In this document: piece after piece, positions 22,600 to 34,800 of the stretch | How the letters are laid out: each line of letters starts with the position of its first letter | Position numbering within the stretch: the first letter of the stretch is position 1 | Assembly (NCBI GenBank): GCA_025667525.1 | Contig: CM046882.1 | Coordinates: 22,766,488-22,830,487 of the forward strand | Length of the DNA: 64,000 nt | DNA from: Glebionis coronaria | Lineage: Eukaryota > Streptophyta > Magnoliopsida > Asterales > Asteraceae | Direction of reading: 5' to 3' | Translations under genes and position numbers: made by a program | Notes under the pieces: model-generated | Databases searched by the model: none | Told to the model about the DNA's origin: nothing | What the model saw: the letters and a program-made list of their open reading frames with translations, nothing else

Positions 22600-23899
22600 T
22601 AACATGTTACATATAACGTATTATAGGATCTATACAGATGGCTAAGAAACCACATTTAATAATGTTAATTGTTTTTATAGAAAGGCACAATCCAAAAGCA
22701 GGACGGACTCACATAGCAAGGTGTGACATAAGCTACACTCGATTTGTTACATATAACCTGACCGTAATAAGAGACGGTCGTCATCTTCCATTATAGTCAC
22801 CGTCTAGGTAAATGCGTTTTCGAACCACAAAAAGGACTTTGTCTTTCAATCGACCAAGTCGTGTGGAAATGTTTGTAGGCATAAATTGAGTTGTGCGAGT
22901 TGTTATTTTGTTTATGTGAATTCGGCGAAACATAAATTTAATTTTTTGGTCAATTTTACAAGAGTTGGGCCTCTTTCTCCTATTAATGGCTCATAAATGG
23001 AGCAGATTTCATTTTAAGGCCCAATCCAGCATGAGAGATTCTTGAAATATATAAAAATTTATTTAGGCCCAATTCTTGTTTATACATTGCAGGCGCAGCG
23101 GTGAGAAAAACCCCAATAAATTGAATAAATCAAAAACCAAACTCGAACCTAATTGAACCAATAACCGAATCGAATTATGTCAGAATCGAACGGAACTATA
23201 AGTTCAGTTTTCGAGTTGACTATAGGTTTGACAATTCGAATAAAAAATTGAACTTAAAAAAATATACTCCCTCTGTCTCTTTTTAAATGTTCATATACCA
23301 AAAGCTTAAGAATTAAGACAACATGTAAGTTAGGTAATAAAATGACTATTTAACCCATGTATTTTATTGACTTTTTAGCACCATTTTGTATATATATGAT
23401 TTCAGTTTTTAATAAAGGTAAGGGTATTTATGGAAAATCACTAATATATTTGTATCCATTTTAGGTAGTGGACATTTATTTAACAAAAATAGAAATATGG
23501 ACACTTATTTAGAGACGGAGAGAATAATATTTTTTAAATTTTTATATATGAAAAATGATATAAAAAATCAATTTTTATACTAAAGTATTTTTTTTCTTAC
23601 AATCTATATATTATTTTAAATGAATAGTGTAATTCGATTATTCGAGTCAACTCGAAAACCAAATATAATTCAAATTCGATTATTGCCTCGATTTTTAGTT
23701 TGATCAAAAAGTTTCACCCGAACAACTTGAATAAACCGAACAATCGAGAATCGACCCCATGAACATCCCCGGGTTAGTTTGGAGATCAAACGTAACTTCA
23801 AGTCAAACATTTTTCTTCGTACAAATGATTCGTTTATGAATTGAGATACTAAAAAGAAAACATGAAACATATAATCAAAAATGAAATTTGTCTTGTGGT
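22600..23899. other. Intergenic DNA between GLP2 and GLP3
   Basis: No host gene is seen. Two stretches rich in aaccgaa/ttcggtt-type words (about 23110-23250 and 23630-23750) surround the MITE at 23267 and may be halves of an older small element, but I found no clear ends for it. Confidence 0.4.
23267..23524. mobile_element. Stowaway-type MITE, 258 bp
   Basis: Left end ctccctctgtctct and inverted right end ttctctccgtctctaaataa, with flanking TA (23265-23266 and 23525-23526). It is a second Stowaway copy, diverged from the one at 6541. Confidence 0.85.
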
Positions 23900-24675
23900 C
23901 TAAAAATTGAGTTGAATGCTATTGATAACATCTTCACTAGTTTGGAAGGCCTTAGCAAGTATATCTATAGATATGTTGGGTTTCGAACCAAATACGACGT
24001 TCGGAATGGATACAACGCCAGGGTTCTGGCTACTAAACGCGGCAATGCCAATTACATTCGTGTCTCCAACGTTTCTTTGGTAATGTACAAGGCCTACCGG
24101 GAACACAAAAACGTCGCCCTTATATAGTACTTTGGAAATCAGACGATTCTCAGGGTTCGACGTAACAAATCCAACCTCAAGACTGCCTTCCAAAATGGTC
24201 AAGATTTCAGTGGCACGAGGATGCGTGTGAGGTGAGAGGATCCCCCATGGTGCAAAATCGACACGTGCCATTGATATTCCTAAAGTGTTGAGTCCTGGCA
24301 ACTGTGACACGAAAACCGGGGTCCTTGCAACCCCGAATGAGTTTGAGGTGTTTCCCGTGATATGTAAGCCGCTGAAGTAGAAGTCATTGGCTTGAACCAA
24401 ACTCGCGTTTTTGCACGTGTAACCGTTCACTAGAACTGATATAACATGAAACCATGTTAGATTGATAAAACCCCGTAGTTGTATTGTATTACTAGACAAG
24501 GTATATATAAAGTACATATGTATGAAACCCTAATGCACCCAAACGCACAATATTATTACCAACCTTGACCATTCAGGCCCGCGACACAAAAATCTTGAAG
24601 AGGACTATGGTCCGAGGCCATGGCTATTGCGAAAAAAAGAGCTAGGAGCGCGAATGGGCCGAAAACACGAGCCAT
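23900..24675 (-). CDS. Germin-like protein 3 (cupin), two exons
   Basis: Exon 1 is 24564-24675 and exon 2 is 23900-24435, with a phase-1 intron; 215 aa. Signal peptide MARVFGPFALLALFFAIA, then [14 protein letters not shown]. Box 1 reads ILSPHTHPRATE, where the usual NPPH is LSPH, but the His, His and Glu ligands remain; box 2 is [15 protein letters not shown]. Sequons NAS and NTS are present. A TATATATC box on the minus strand lies near 24697-24706. It is closest in layout and spacing to GLP2 and GLP4, with which it forms a compact tandem array. Confidence 0.93.
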
Positions 24676-24759
24676 TTGCTTGATCAAAAGAATGTGATAT
24701 ATAGAATTGATGGATGAAAATGATTGGATTAGTAGTGAATGTTATATACATTCAAAATT

Positions 24760-25326
24760 AGCATAGATATTAAGCACTATGGATTAAAGTATCATTAGGT
24801 TAATGCCGTCCTATGGAGAATTTAATGAAAGAGTCAACTATAAAAAAGCCAATAAGCTAGCTTATAGCAAATGGCTAAGAAACCACATCCAATGGTTTTT
24901 TATGTTTTCATCAAGTAATCTTGATAGTTTTGTTTACAATAATAATCCAAAAGTGTATACGCAACGTTCTGATTTCATGCATCTTTTGATATCGATCGAA
25001 ACTGATTTTTCCCGCCGATCTGACCCTAGGCAATCTACACCTGTCCATGATTCCATGCATCTTTTGATGTCGATCAAAACCTTTCCTAAAGATCTGACCT
25101 AGACAATCGACACCCATCAAGACTAATATTCATATAGTCCCAATTGACCGATCAACTAAACGCTTACGATGAAAATTTGTACTTTAAGTTCAAATCTCAT
25201 AAATTTACATCTTTACGAACATTTGTAGAATCTAAGTGTTGTTGCATGGAATCATGGATTTGTACTTCAAGTTCTTAGTACTTGAACGTTTCAATATTGG
25301 CAAACAAAAATCCGAAAATTTGCATT
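24760..25326. other. Intergenic region between GLP3 and GLP4
   Basis: No gene is seen. Around 24976-25100 there are two imperfect copies of a segment containing catgcatcttttgatatcga and gatctgacc, a short diverged direct duplication of about 90 bp. Confidence 0.45.
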
Positions 25327-25500
25327 CACTACAAGAATAAGTAGTACACGCGAGGAAGGCTTTAGCGAGGACACAATCTCCTCGCTAAAAGCCGCTAAAT
25401 GACAAAAATTCGAGCTCTTGGCTTTAACTTTGTCAAAAAGCCGAGAAAACTTAACCAAAACTTTTAGCGAGTACATGTCCTCGCTAAAAAAGCCAACTCG
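25327..25500 (+). mobile_element. CACTA-type transposon terminus
   Basis: The sequence starts cactacaagaa, the usual CACTA (En/Spm) end, and is followed by subterminal repeats of tagcgaggac / cctcgctaaa in both orientations up to about 25495. No opposite terminus (ttcttgtagtg) was found nearby, so it is a fragment. Confidence 0.6.
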
Positions 25501-25643
25501 ATCTGTAAACACATTTCTAATTAAAGAAAGTATTACAAAACTAAAAGATACAAACAAATTGCAATAAAACGTAATTTGAATCAATCTTTGATTTGTAAAC
25601 AATAACATATGTATTAGTATCTGATTTTCCAGTCGTGTTCGGC

Positions 25644-26392
25644 CTAAAACTTTTGTTGAATACTACAAACAGCGTCGTCAGTCATTTTGTAGGCTTTGGC
25701 AAGTATATCAGTAGGTATTTCTGGTTTCGCGCCAAATATACCACAAGCCGTACTTATTAGTCCAGGGTTCTGGCTACTTAAAGCCGCGATTGCAATAGCA
25801 TTCGTGTTGCCATTATTTCTCTGGTAATGTATTAGGTTCTCAGGGAAAACAAATACATCACCTTTATACAAAACTTTAGTAATATGACGATTGTCCGGGT
25901 TTGATGTGATGAATCCAACCTCGAGACTCCCTTCCAAAAGTGTCAAGATCTCAGACGCACGAGGATGCGTGTGAGGAGGGTTGATCCCCCATGGTGCAAA
26001 GTCGATACGTGCTAATGAGATTCCTAAAGTGTTGAGTCCCGGCAACTGTGTCACGTAAACGGGGGTCACTTTAGACCCGAGTGGATTCGAGGTGTTTCCC
26101 ATCTTGTGTAGCCCGCCGTAGTAAAAGTCATCGGCTTGAACACATTTCGGGTCTTTGCATGTGTATCCGTTAACCAAAACTGTTTTACAAATGTAACAAA
26201 TCTCATTATTACATCAAACCCTAAAAATACAACAAAGATCGATCGATAAACGAATAATATATAACCTACGTAGTACGTACCATGACCATTCACGTCCGCG
26301 ACACAGAAATCTTGTAGAGGGCTATCATCGGCCTCAACGGCCACACAAAAAACAAGAGCTAGAAACGCGAATGAGCCTAAAACACGAGCCAT
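25644..26392 (-). CDS. Germin-like protein 4 (cupin), two exons
   Basis: Exon 1 is 26281-26392 and exon 2 is 25644-26179, with a phase-1 intron; 215 aa. Signal peptide MARVLGSFAFLALVF, then [14 protein letters not shown]. Box 1 PPHTHPRASE and box 2 [15 protein letters not shown] keep the metal ligands. The C-terminal third is the most diverged of the four (ISTACGIFGAKPEIPTD), and it carries an extra Cys in each of CVQADDF, ACGIF and VCSIQ. A CACTA terminus lies just past its stop, and no clear TATA box is visible upstream, so its expression may differ from its paralogs. Confidence 0.92.
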
Positions 26393-26739
26393 TATTGGAT
26401 CTAGATTTACGTCGTACGTACGTTGTGGAAACACATATCACTCGGACATCCAAAGCTCGATCTAGGAAACAAATTTCTGATGATTTTTGTATGTGAAAAT
26501 TTGTGTTTGTTTGGTTATCTTACTAGCAAGGCCAATGGGGTAAAAAAAAATTATTTTTTTTGGTAAAAATTTCTGATACATTTGGGAGGTGTGTGAGTAT
26601 AAGTTGGGACATAACACCGAGTCAATAGGGCTTGGTTTTAGGACAACATGATGTCATTTCTTTTCAAACAATTGTTCATTTGTAAGTTGAAAAAATGTTT
26701 TCAACATTATTCATGTTCCAATCACACAACATAAAACCG

Positions 26740-27116
26740 ACACAATAAATTTTGAGTTAGGTTCTTTGATAATTCAACAACCACTTTGTTTTTACTAACT
26801 ATTATTATGCACTAATTTAGAGTCACTATTAGCACTTTGTTTTGTTTAGTTGAATCATGTTCCCATGTTTCATTCTTAGTATCGTTAAGAGTAGTCAGTA
26901 ATGTCTCATGTTATTCTACTTATTAGTAACTAGTTTATGTTTATTTAGTATTTATATGTAACCTGTAAAATGATTTGAGATATGAAGAAAATAAATGAAA
27001 ATTAGAGTCTAGTTTCTCTTTAATATTTTTGAGTCTTGTCCGCTCTAAGGGCTTTATCCGTTCACTTCTCGTATCTATTTCTTGGGAGATTGACCATCTA
27101 TAATCGGTCTATAACA
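26740..27116 (+). mobile_element. 5' LTR of a Gypsy derivative (left edge approximate)
   Basis: The right part is about 90% identical by eye to 55162-55470, and ends ggtctataaca just before the primer-binding-like tggtgctttcatc (27119 onward). The left part shares ataattcaacaaccac...gtttttactaa with the start of the 3' LTR at 28128. Confidence 0.65.
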
Positions 27117-27117
27117 A

Positions 27118-28127
27118 ATGGTGCTTTCATCAACTTACTCGATGCTTCCAACATCTAAAGCACCCACAAACATTCAAGATCAATTATCCGTCTTAAACGC
27201 CAAAGTTGATGTCATCGTCAATATTCTCCAAGCCCGCCTCAAAATCATCCCACTCCAAACCACCGTTACAGCCCATCATGTCACAAGTGTCACTAACGGC
27301 GAAACCACCTCGATACAACTTACTGCCCAAAATGAACAACATTCATCCCTTGTTACTTGTATGCTAAAACCTGAACCAAATAACATTGATCATCCACCTC
27401 CTTTGCCACCATCATTAACCGACAACCTCCAAACCCAACCCACAAATATCAGCCTTCCCACCTTCGGCCTTGCACAATTAAATGACAACAGGAGAAATTA
27501 CCAACTTTCGCCACTAAAACGTTCACATGTAATAACGTCTTTTGCCCCCGCCTTCCACTGAACATATGAGGTTCTTCAGTTTCATGGATATGAACCACAA
27601 AAGTGTTCACAACCTTTGTTACAAGTGTGTGTTAAATTACTTCGCGGGACACGAGTGCAAACCGCCGACTTTTATTTTTCTCGACCCACCTTGGAAGCCT
27701 CATGACACGCGTAGCGACGCCGAGAGCGCAACTCCAACTCCTGTTTCCCCGTTGACACCTTCAAGTGCCCAACCAACTCATGAGGATCAAAAAGTCCCAC
27801 ATGGGATAGCCATCATGAGTCACCATTTCTCGTTAACGCGTGTTGCCGCCTCCACAACTATTACCACCATACACATACTTGACCTGCATTCTATTTCACC
27901 AAAGCAAACCGATGCACTGTCATTACATCACCTTTTACCCAAAGAAATCCAGATTATTCTTGGCCATTGTTATTATTTTCACTACGCGAAGACATTTCAT
28001 CTTGCTCGTATGTGTGCACCAAATTTGTTTTTCTTCAAAGCGAACCGGACCCACCTTGAAAGTCACGCGACACATAGTAAAAAGCCACGAGTCTTGAGGA
28101 CAAGACTCGTTTTGAGGCGCGGAGTAT
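27118..28127 (+). pseudogene. Gag-only Gypsy remnant
   Basis: Frame 27118-27561 looks like a gag N-terminus (DQLSVLNAKVDVIVNIL, then Pro/Thr-rich sequence). After a frame change, 27542 onward holds a zinc knuckle of the Gypsy type (LCYKCVLNYFAGHECK). No protease, RT or integrase follows. The end has cttgaggacaag...cggagtat, the usual polypurine-type stretch before a Gypsy 3' LTR. This is an internally deleted, non-autonomous derivative. Confidence 0.7.
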
Positions 28128-28195
28128 TGATACGTGCAAAAGATCGAAACACGAGTTGAATAATTCAACAACCACGTTGTTTTTACTAATTGTTA
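28128..28195 (+). mobile_element. Truncated 3' LTR of the Gypsy derivative
   Basis: Starts TGATACGTGC after the purine-rich tract and matches the beginning of the 5' LTR, then stops where the Helitron-like motif begins at 28194. Confidence 0.55.
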
Positions 28196-28258
28196 CTAGC
28201 CGAGTACCCGCGCAATGCGGCGATAGTGTATAGCCGAGTACCCGCGCCTAACGGCAGC
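28194..28258 (-). mobile_element. Two adjacent Helitron-like terminal motifs
   Basis: tagccgagtacccgcgc occurs twice (28198 and 28231 regions), and the second copy continues ctaacggca, as does the copy at 42097-42123 on the far side of the large Copia element. On the minus strand the first copy ends ...GGCTAGT, compatible with a Helitron 3' end. Confidence 0.35.
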
Positions 28259-28259
28259 T

Positions 28260-28896
28260 ATTTCTAGTTTGACAACATTTAGTTTCGACCAATGTTTCAA
28301 ACCCCGTTTCAATCCAGACGGGTCAACCGGTTTTGCTAAAAAAGGTGATATTAAACAGGGTTTCACATTTCGAATTACGCTTAGAACTGTCGAGTTTGGG
28401 GTGACCTAGGTCAACACGGTTTTTGAGACCCGGTCGGGGTTTCAGTTTTTTACGATTAAAGCATTTAATATGTGTATTTGTGATGTAATTAATTTATATT
28501 ATATTGTTGGTAAATAGTTTATATGTAGTATATTTTATGATTTTATAAAAAAAATCTAATCATTGAAAATATAAAAAAAAACCTTAGAAAAACGGGTTGA
28601 CACAGGTCAAACCCATAACTCGGTGATTTAACTGAGTCGATTTAAAAAATCAGTTTTCAAAACATTCGTTCGATAAAATTTTGATCGTGAATAATTTTTT
28701 CAACGACATAGTTACATCATTTTTAAGTTAGGATGGTCAGTTAAAACTGTAATAGTGGTGGTCGTCACTCGTCAAGTGAAAGTACTTGTAATTTCATGTT
28801 CAGTGCACTATTTTTTGATGTGCATGCACAACTTCTGTGTGTTAATTGTTTATGCATTTCTTTAAATCATTTTTGTGCTGCTCAATACACATGTAT
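28260..28896. other. Non-coding DNA left of the SIRE-like element
   Basis: No gene or recognisable repeat seen, apart from short ggtttcaaaaccggtt-like words. Confidence 0.4.
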
Positions 28897-29291
28897 TGTT
28901 CCCTAATTTATTCACTTCACCATGATTGATTAATAGAAAATAGATGAAAAGAATGAAGATTTTAGAGAGAGAAAGTAGTGAGAGAAAGTAGAGAAAAGGA
29001 GGTGATAAACTTGGTGAGATTAGATTAAAGAAAAAATGAGAACTTTCATCCTCCTAACATGCTAGGAGGGTGCTTATATAGTCCACCCACATGCGAGCTC
29101 TCTAATGGACTATATATCTTTTGGGTCGGGCTTGAATAAATGCTTAGTACCTTGAAAGAGGCCTTTTAAGCTAACCATAAAGCCCGTGATGTCATGACTA
29201 TTTTAACTAACTATTACAACGTTCTAATAAATATTACAAAATAAACCTATGACCGAACATTCTTGTTTGACTCAATATTTTGAGGCTAACA
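28897..29291 (-). repeat. 3' LTR of the SIRE-like element
   Basis: On the minus strand it starts TGTTAGCCTCAAAATATTG and ends GGGAACA. The adjacent atctcccccaat (29292-29303), read on the minus strand, is the polypurine tract ATTGGGGGAGAT. Confidence 0.95.
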
Positions 29292-29303
29292 ATCTCCCCC
29301 AAT

Positions 29304-31809
29304 GTGAGGTCATTCCTCTTCGACATTTGGAAATCAATGGAGATTATCAATTTCGTCATAAATGAGTCTTGAACGTGTAATAGTCGTCTTGTTCCTTCAT
29401 GCTGTGATCTTTGAGCCTTTGTCGTTGTCTTTCGACTTTGTCTTTAAACTTGAGATCTTCAAATTATCCTTGACTTGTCTTTGCCATCTTGCGATCTTGT
29501 GTCTTCATCCACATGCTCATACTTCACACAATCTTGAAAGCTTGCTAACAATCTCCTTTGAAGAGAGGTCATTCCTCTACAGTAATTGATAAGGAAGATT
29601 TTTATCATCTGAGTTGCGAAAGTCTTTAGCTTTCTTGATTGTTAAGTATGTCTTTGGGCATGAGTATGTGGTTTTGAATCTTCGACTTTGCTGAGTACAC
29701 CGTAACGCCACCTTCTCAAGACAAAACATAGACACGGACTGAATGGCTTTGACATTCGTCCTAAATCGGTAGCGTTTTACCTCCGGTTGGTGAAGACTGT
29801 TACACGATATTAAATATCGTACCTGTGATTAGGTAGATTCAATTAAGAATCTCCTTGACAGGGTTTCACGACTGTACTAGCCGTTCACTTTACTCGACCG
29901 TCTCAAAGCAAGACTGCGAACATAAAGAGTGAATCAATTGGATAAATATCCGCTTGATTAAAGTCGTCAATTCAAAATCCTGGAACAAGTTTGATTCATT
30001 AAGAATCTTACCATTGTTGCTTTCCAGTTGACACAAGCTTGATTCATAAGAATCTCGCAAGTTACCTACCGTAGCGTTGTTTGATGTTGACGCTAGAAGG
30101 ATTTCCATTCATCACTGTGAATATTAATAACTATTACTCTGAATGTTCTGGCAAGAGCATAAAGATATTGCGTAGAATCCTGAAACGAGTTTGAATCGAT
30201 AAAGAAACAAACCACTGTTGCTTTTCAGTTTTACATAGGTTCAATTCATAAAGAATCTTACACATGACCTACCGCAGTGCTGTTTGATGTTAACACTGGA
30301 ATGATTTCCACTCTTCATTATGAATACTATGTAGTATCACTCTGAGTGTTCTAGCAATATCGCAAGGATATAGCGTAGGACTCTCTTGATCTTCATCCAT
30401 GTGTCCTAACGAGATTTGATTGATCTCTTGGCTCTAGACTCGATTTGTGCACTTTTAGTGGTCGGAGGCTGGAGCAGATACCACCTATTCAATATCAACT
30501 ATCTCGGAGTTGAGAAAGTCGATAGAAGTCGTGTTGATCTCTGTGACAATAAAACAAACTTCTTTTGAGAGAAGCCTGAGTCAGCTAGGGAGGGGTTGTG
30601 CATTACATCACTGGGTCCATGATGCGTTGTCTTCATGATGTGTTGACCCGGTTTCTGCCTAAGTTGTATGGAGGGCTTCTTTCTTTACACCCTTTATCCT
30701 TACATTTCTTTTTCATTCTTCAACCCCTTCAATGCTTACCAAGACATCATTAATAGCACCTTGTTGTGATTGTTCCAGTGCTATCATCAGTACTTAGTCG
30801 GCATTCAGCTACGTTCACATTCTACTCCATCTTTCCTAAGGACTTCTAATAATCTATTGGATTGTCTCTGGGAAGATCCCTCCGGTTCTGGTTGGATCAT
30901 AGGACTTAAACCTAACCACCCTTTTGACACCAATAACGTCGTGAATTAAAGATGTTGTGGGTATTTGATCGAAACCATGAGTGCTTGAGTCTTTAGATCA
31001 CATTTTAATCACATTTTCTTCGCTATCTCTAATATATAAAATCGTTTGATATTAGAGATACCAAATTTGATTAAAATATATTGTGAAAAATAGTCTTGAA
31101 AACTTTCGGGAGAAGAATGTGTTAAACTAGCATGAATTTGGAACGCTCCCCCTCAAAAATTGATCAAATGGAATTGTCATTACGAGGATATGATCCACAT
31201 TAATCTTTTGAGGATAGGAGTTGTTGAACACATAATTTTTTGAGAGATTTTGAATATCATTGAGAAATTCTTGAAAAAATTGTGTTCAACGCTTTTTGAA
31301 AAATCAATTCTTTTTGGCGAAAAGATTTTTCTAAAGCATAAACTTGAGTTCTTAGACTTTGAATGTCTTGACAAATCCACTCAAGTGTAAGAAGATTTCT
31401 TTTCTTTTGCTGAGGGTAAGGGCACTAAAGCGTACACTCCCCCGTGAATATAGATCTGCGTTGCAATCTGAAAGTGATTACAAGCCATTGTGTTGAGCTT
31501 AAAACGTTGAATGTTTTGTGACAAGCTCAACCCAAGATAGATTGCTCTACCCGTTGTTGGAAATATTGTCCAAAAGAGGCAATTTCCTTTATAAAAGATA
31601 GAAATGACATGTTTTGAAAAATATTTACAACTTTCATTCGAACTTTATGTACACACCCGTGTCGTTATTGAGCGACATTTCTAGGTACGTCCATATTATC
31701 GATACTGAAAGACATGTCGAGAATAATCTTTTTGGATTTTTAAAGATTTTTTTTAATTTTGTATTTTGCTTTTTCATTAATATTTACATGTAGATGTTTG
31801 ATAGATGAA
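29304..31809 (-). other. 3' non-coding region of the SIRE-like element
   Basis: Between RNase H and the polypurine tract there is no long open frame on either strand. A diverged counterpart lies at about 56840-57560 in the older element, so this region belongs to the family and is not a later insertion. An env-like frame is known from some SIRE elements, but I see none here. Confidence 0.7.
29976..30380. repeat. Two-copy tandem repeat, about 200-bp unit
   Basis: aatcctg(g/a)aac(a/g)agtttga begins at 29976 and 30176. Both units continue with tgttgctt(t/c)cagtt, gacctacc/tacctaccg, tgtttgatgtt and tctgaatgttctggcaag/tctgagtgttctagcaat. The copies are clearly diverged. Confidence 0.75.
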
Positions 31810-34800
31810 TCAAGCAGACTTCTTTGCCAGAATCTCCAGTTCTGCTAGAGTCAAACAACTCATACCAATTTGCCTAACTAGATACGCAAACCTCTCTTTC
31901 GAAAGAGATTTTGTAAACAAGTCAGCTAATTGGTAATCAGTTCCAACAAAGTAAAGTTCAACAATACCCCTTTCAACTTGTTCCTTAATGAAGTGATATC
32001 TGACATCAATGTGCTTCGTGCGGGAATGTTGTACCGGATTGCAAGAGATGGCTATGGCGGACTTTGAGTCACAGTACATAGGTACTTTATCAAAATGGAA
32101 GCCATAATCCGTGAGTTGTGTTCTCATCCAAAGAACTTGAGCATAACACGCAGATAGAGACACATACTCTGCTTCGACTGATGACAGTGACGTTTAATCC
32201 TGCTTCTTGGAAGACCATCCCACAAGCTTATCTTGACCTAGAAATTGTGCACCACCAGAAGTACTTTTGCGTGTATCAAGACACCCTGCATGATCAGAAT
32301 CTGAATAGGCCGTTAGAAAGAAACCGGTTTCCCTCGGATACTAGAGTCCCAAATGAATGGTATTCTTGAGGTACCGAAAGATCCGTTTAACCTCCTTGAG
32401 GTGCTTTTCAGTGGGTCGTGCTTGATATCGTGCACAATAACACGTAGCATGTGATATATCTGGTCGGCTTGCTGTTAAGTACATGAGGGAGCCGATCATG
32501 GAACGATATCTCGTTTGATCTATGACATCTCCCTCCAAATCAACATCTAGGGATGTGGTTGATAATGGTGTCCCAACGGGGTTACATGAGGTCATACCAT
32601 GCTTTTTGATTATCTCTTGACAATACTTAGCTTGGTTAATAAAAATACCACTTGGGGATTGGTGAACTTGAATTCCTAGAAAGAATTTCAGTTCGCCCAT
32701 CATAGACATTTCAAATTTGTTGTGCATTACTTTTTCAAACCATTTATAAAGTTTTGGGTTTGTAGACCCAAAAATAATGTCATCAACATAAATTTGCACA
32801 AGCAAAATGTCATCCCTATATTTATAAGTGAACAAAGTTAGATCAATGGAACCTTTTGAGAAACCTTTGGAGACCAGAAATTTTGAGAGCTCGTCGTACC
32901 ACGCCCTTGGAGCTTGCTTGAGTCCGTAAAGTGCTTTCTGGAGACGATACACCTTGTCAGGATAATGAGGATTGACGAATCCTTCCGGCTGCGTGACATA
33001 GACTTCTTCCTTCAAAGGACCGTTAAGAAACGCCGTCTTTACGTCCATTTGATAAACGATGAATCCCTTATGTGCATCATAAGCAAGGAAAATCCTAACC
33101 GCTTCCATACGAGCAACTGGTGCAAATGATTCTTCAAAATCAATACCCTCTTTCTGTCCATACCCTTTAGCCACTAGCCTAGATTTATTCTTGATGATCG
33201 TGTTCTCTTCATCCATCTTGTTTTTCCAGATCCATCGAAGATTTAATGGTATTACATCGTATGGTCTGTCAACAAGTTCCCAGACTTTAAGTCTCTCAAA
33301 TTGTTGAAGTTCATCCGTCATCGATTCAATCCAAGCATGATCAGCCATGGCTTCTTTGATGTTTTCCGGTTCAGCTGAACTTACGGCGAGTGCGAACATA
33401 CAAACATCACCATCGGTATTAAGCTGTCGTCTTGTACGAACGGGCTGTGAAGGGTTTCCAATTACTTGAACCAAAGGATGATCTCGGGTCCAATGACGTG
33501 TTGAAGGATTTCGTTGATAAAAGGTATGCATATTTAACGGATCAACATGGCGAGTATAAGACTCTCCAGTTTCGTGTACCGGTGTACCGAATGGGTTGAT
33601 AAATTCGTCTTCGTCAGATAATGCATTGTCTGCTTGATTTGTGTTCTCTGGAGCAATGACAGTAGTTGTAGATGTTGTAGGAGCGGTTGTGGATGTGATA
33701 TTCTAAGGAGGTAAATCTGCAGTAACCCGTGTTGAAGTAGATAAAGTTGTATCCTTTTGTTGACGATGATCGGTATCATCATTCTTATCATGAGTGACAG
33801 CGGAAGACTTCGATACAACTTGTTTCTCCCCTATGAAATATTCATCATACATTGGTCCATATAACATTTCCAACTCTTCAAGTGTCGTGTTGACTGTCAT
33901 ATCTGCTCTTGGAACATTTCCTTCAACCAACTTTGAACTAGACGGTTCATTGTTGTGGTCTTGAGTTCCGAGTTCCGTCCGGTTGTGAACGGAAGTCATT
34001 TTTCGTTGTGGATCGGGACTTAAACTGTTTTGTTCAAGTGCCATTTCTTTTAATTCATCAAATCTGATGTGAATAGTCTCGACTATCAATTTGTTCTCTT
34101 GATGTAAACTCTATATCCCTTAGACTGAGTTGCATATCCCACTAGAATACATGCATCACCTTTCTCTTTCATCTTATCCAAATTTTCACCATCTCGTATA
34201 ATGTAACAAGTACATCCAAAAACATGAAGGTGTCTGAGTGAAGGTTTTCGATCATGAATTATGTGATATGGTGTCTTTTCGTGTCTTGGGATAATTAAGG
34301 ATCGGTTTTGTGTGTAGCATGCGGTTGACACGGCTTCGGCCCAAAAGTGTAGTGGAAGTTTTGAAGCCGATAATAATGTTCGAGCAGCCTCAATTAAAGT
34401 ACAGTTTCGTCTTTCAACAACGCCTTTTTGTTCGGGTGTTCGAGCAGTAGATGTTTCATGTTCAATTCCTTCAGCTTCAAAATAGTTTCTGAGAGTTGAA
34501 TTCAAAAATTCCGTGCCTCTGTCAGTACGAACCACTTTTACTTGAGCTTGAAGACCATGTTGTATCAGTTTAAGGAAGCTGATAAGAACTTCGGGTGTTT
34601 CATCCTTGGACCTCAAGAAGTGAGTCCATGTGTACCTTGAGTAATCATCGACAATTACCTTAACATATTTCTTCCCATTGATACTATGAACACGCATGGG
34701 ACCACATAAATCTATATGAAGAAGATCTAACCGTCCTTTAGAGCTTGGTGTAGTCTTTGTTTTGAAGATACTTTGTTTAGCTTTACAAAGCTCACAAGAA

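Noticed and set aside
27935..28171. 78-codon minus-strand frame
   Set aside because: Antisense shadow of the degraded Gypsy gag frame.
31180..31380. Env-like gene in the 3' region of the SIRE-like element
   Set aside because: Only a 66-codon frame with no signal peptide or transmembrane segment; insufficient for an env-like call.
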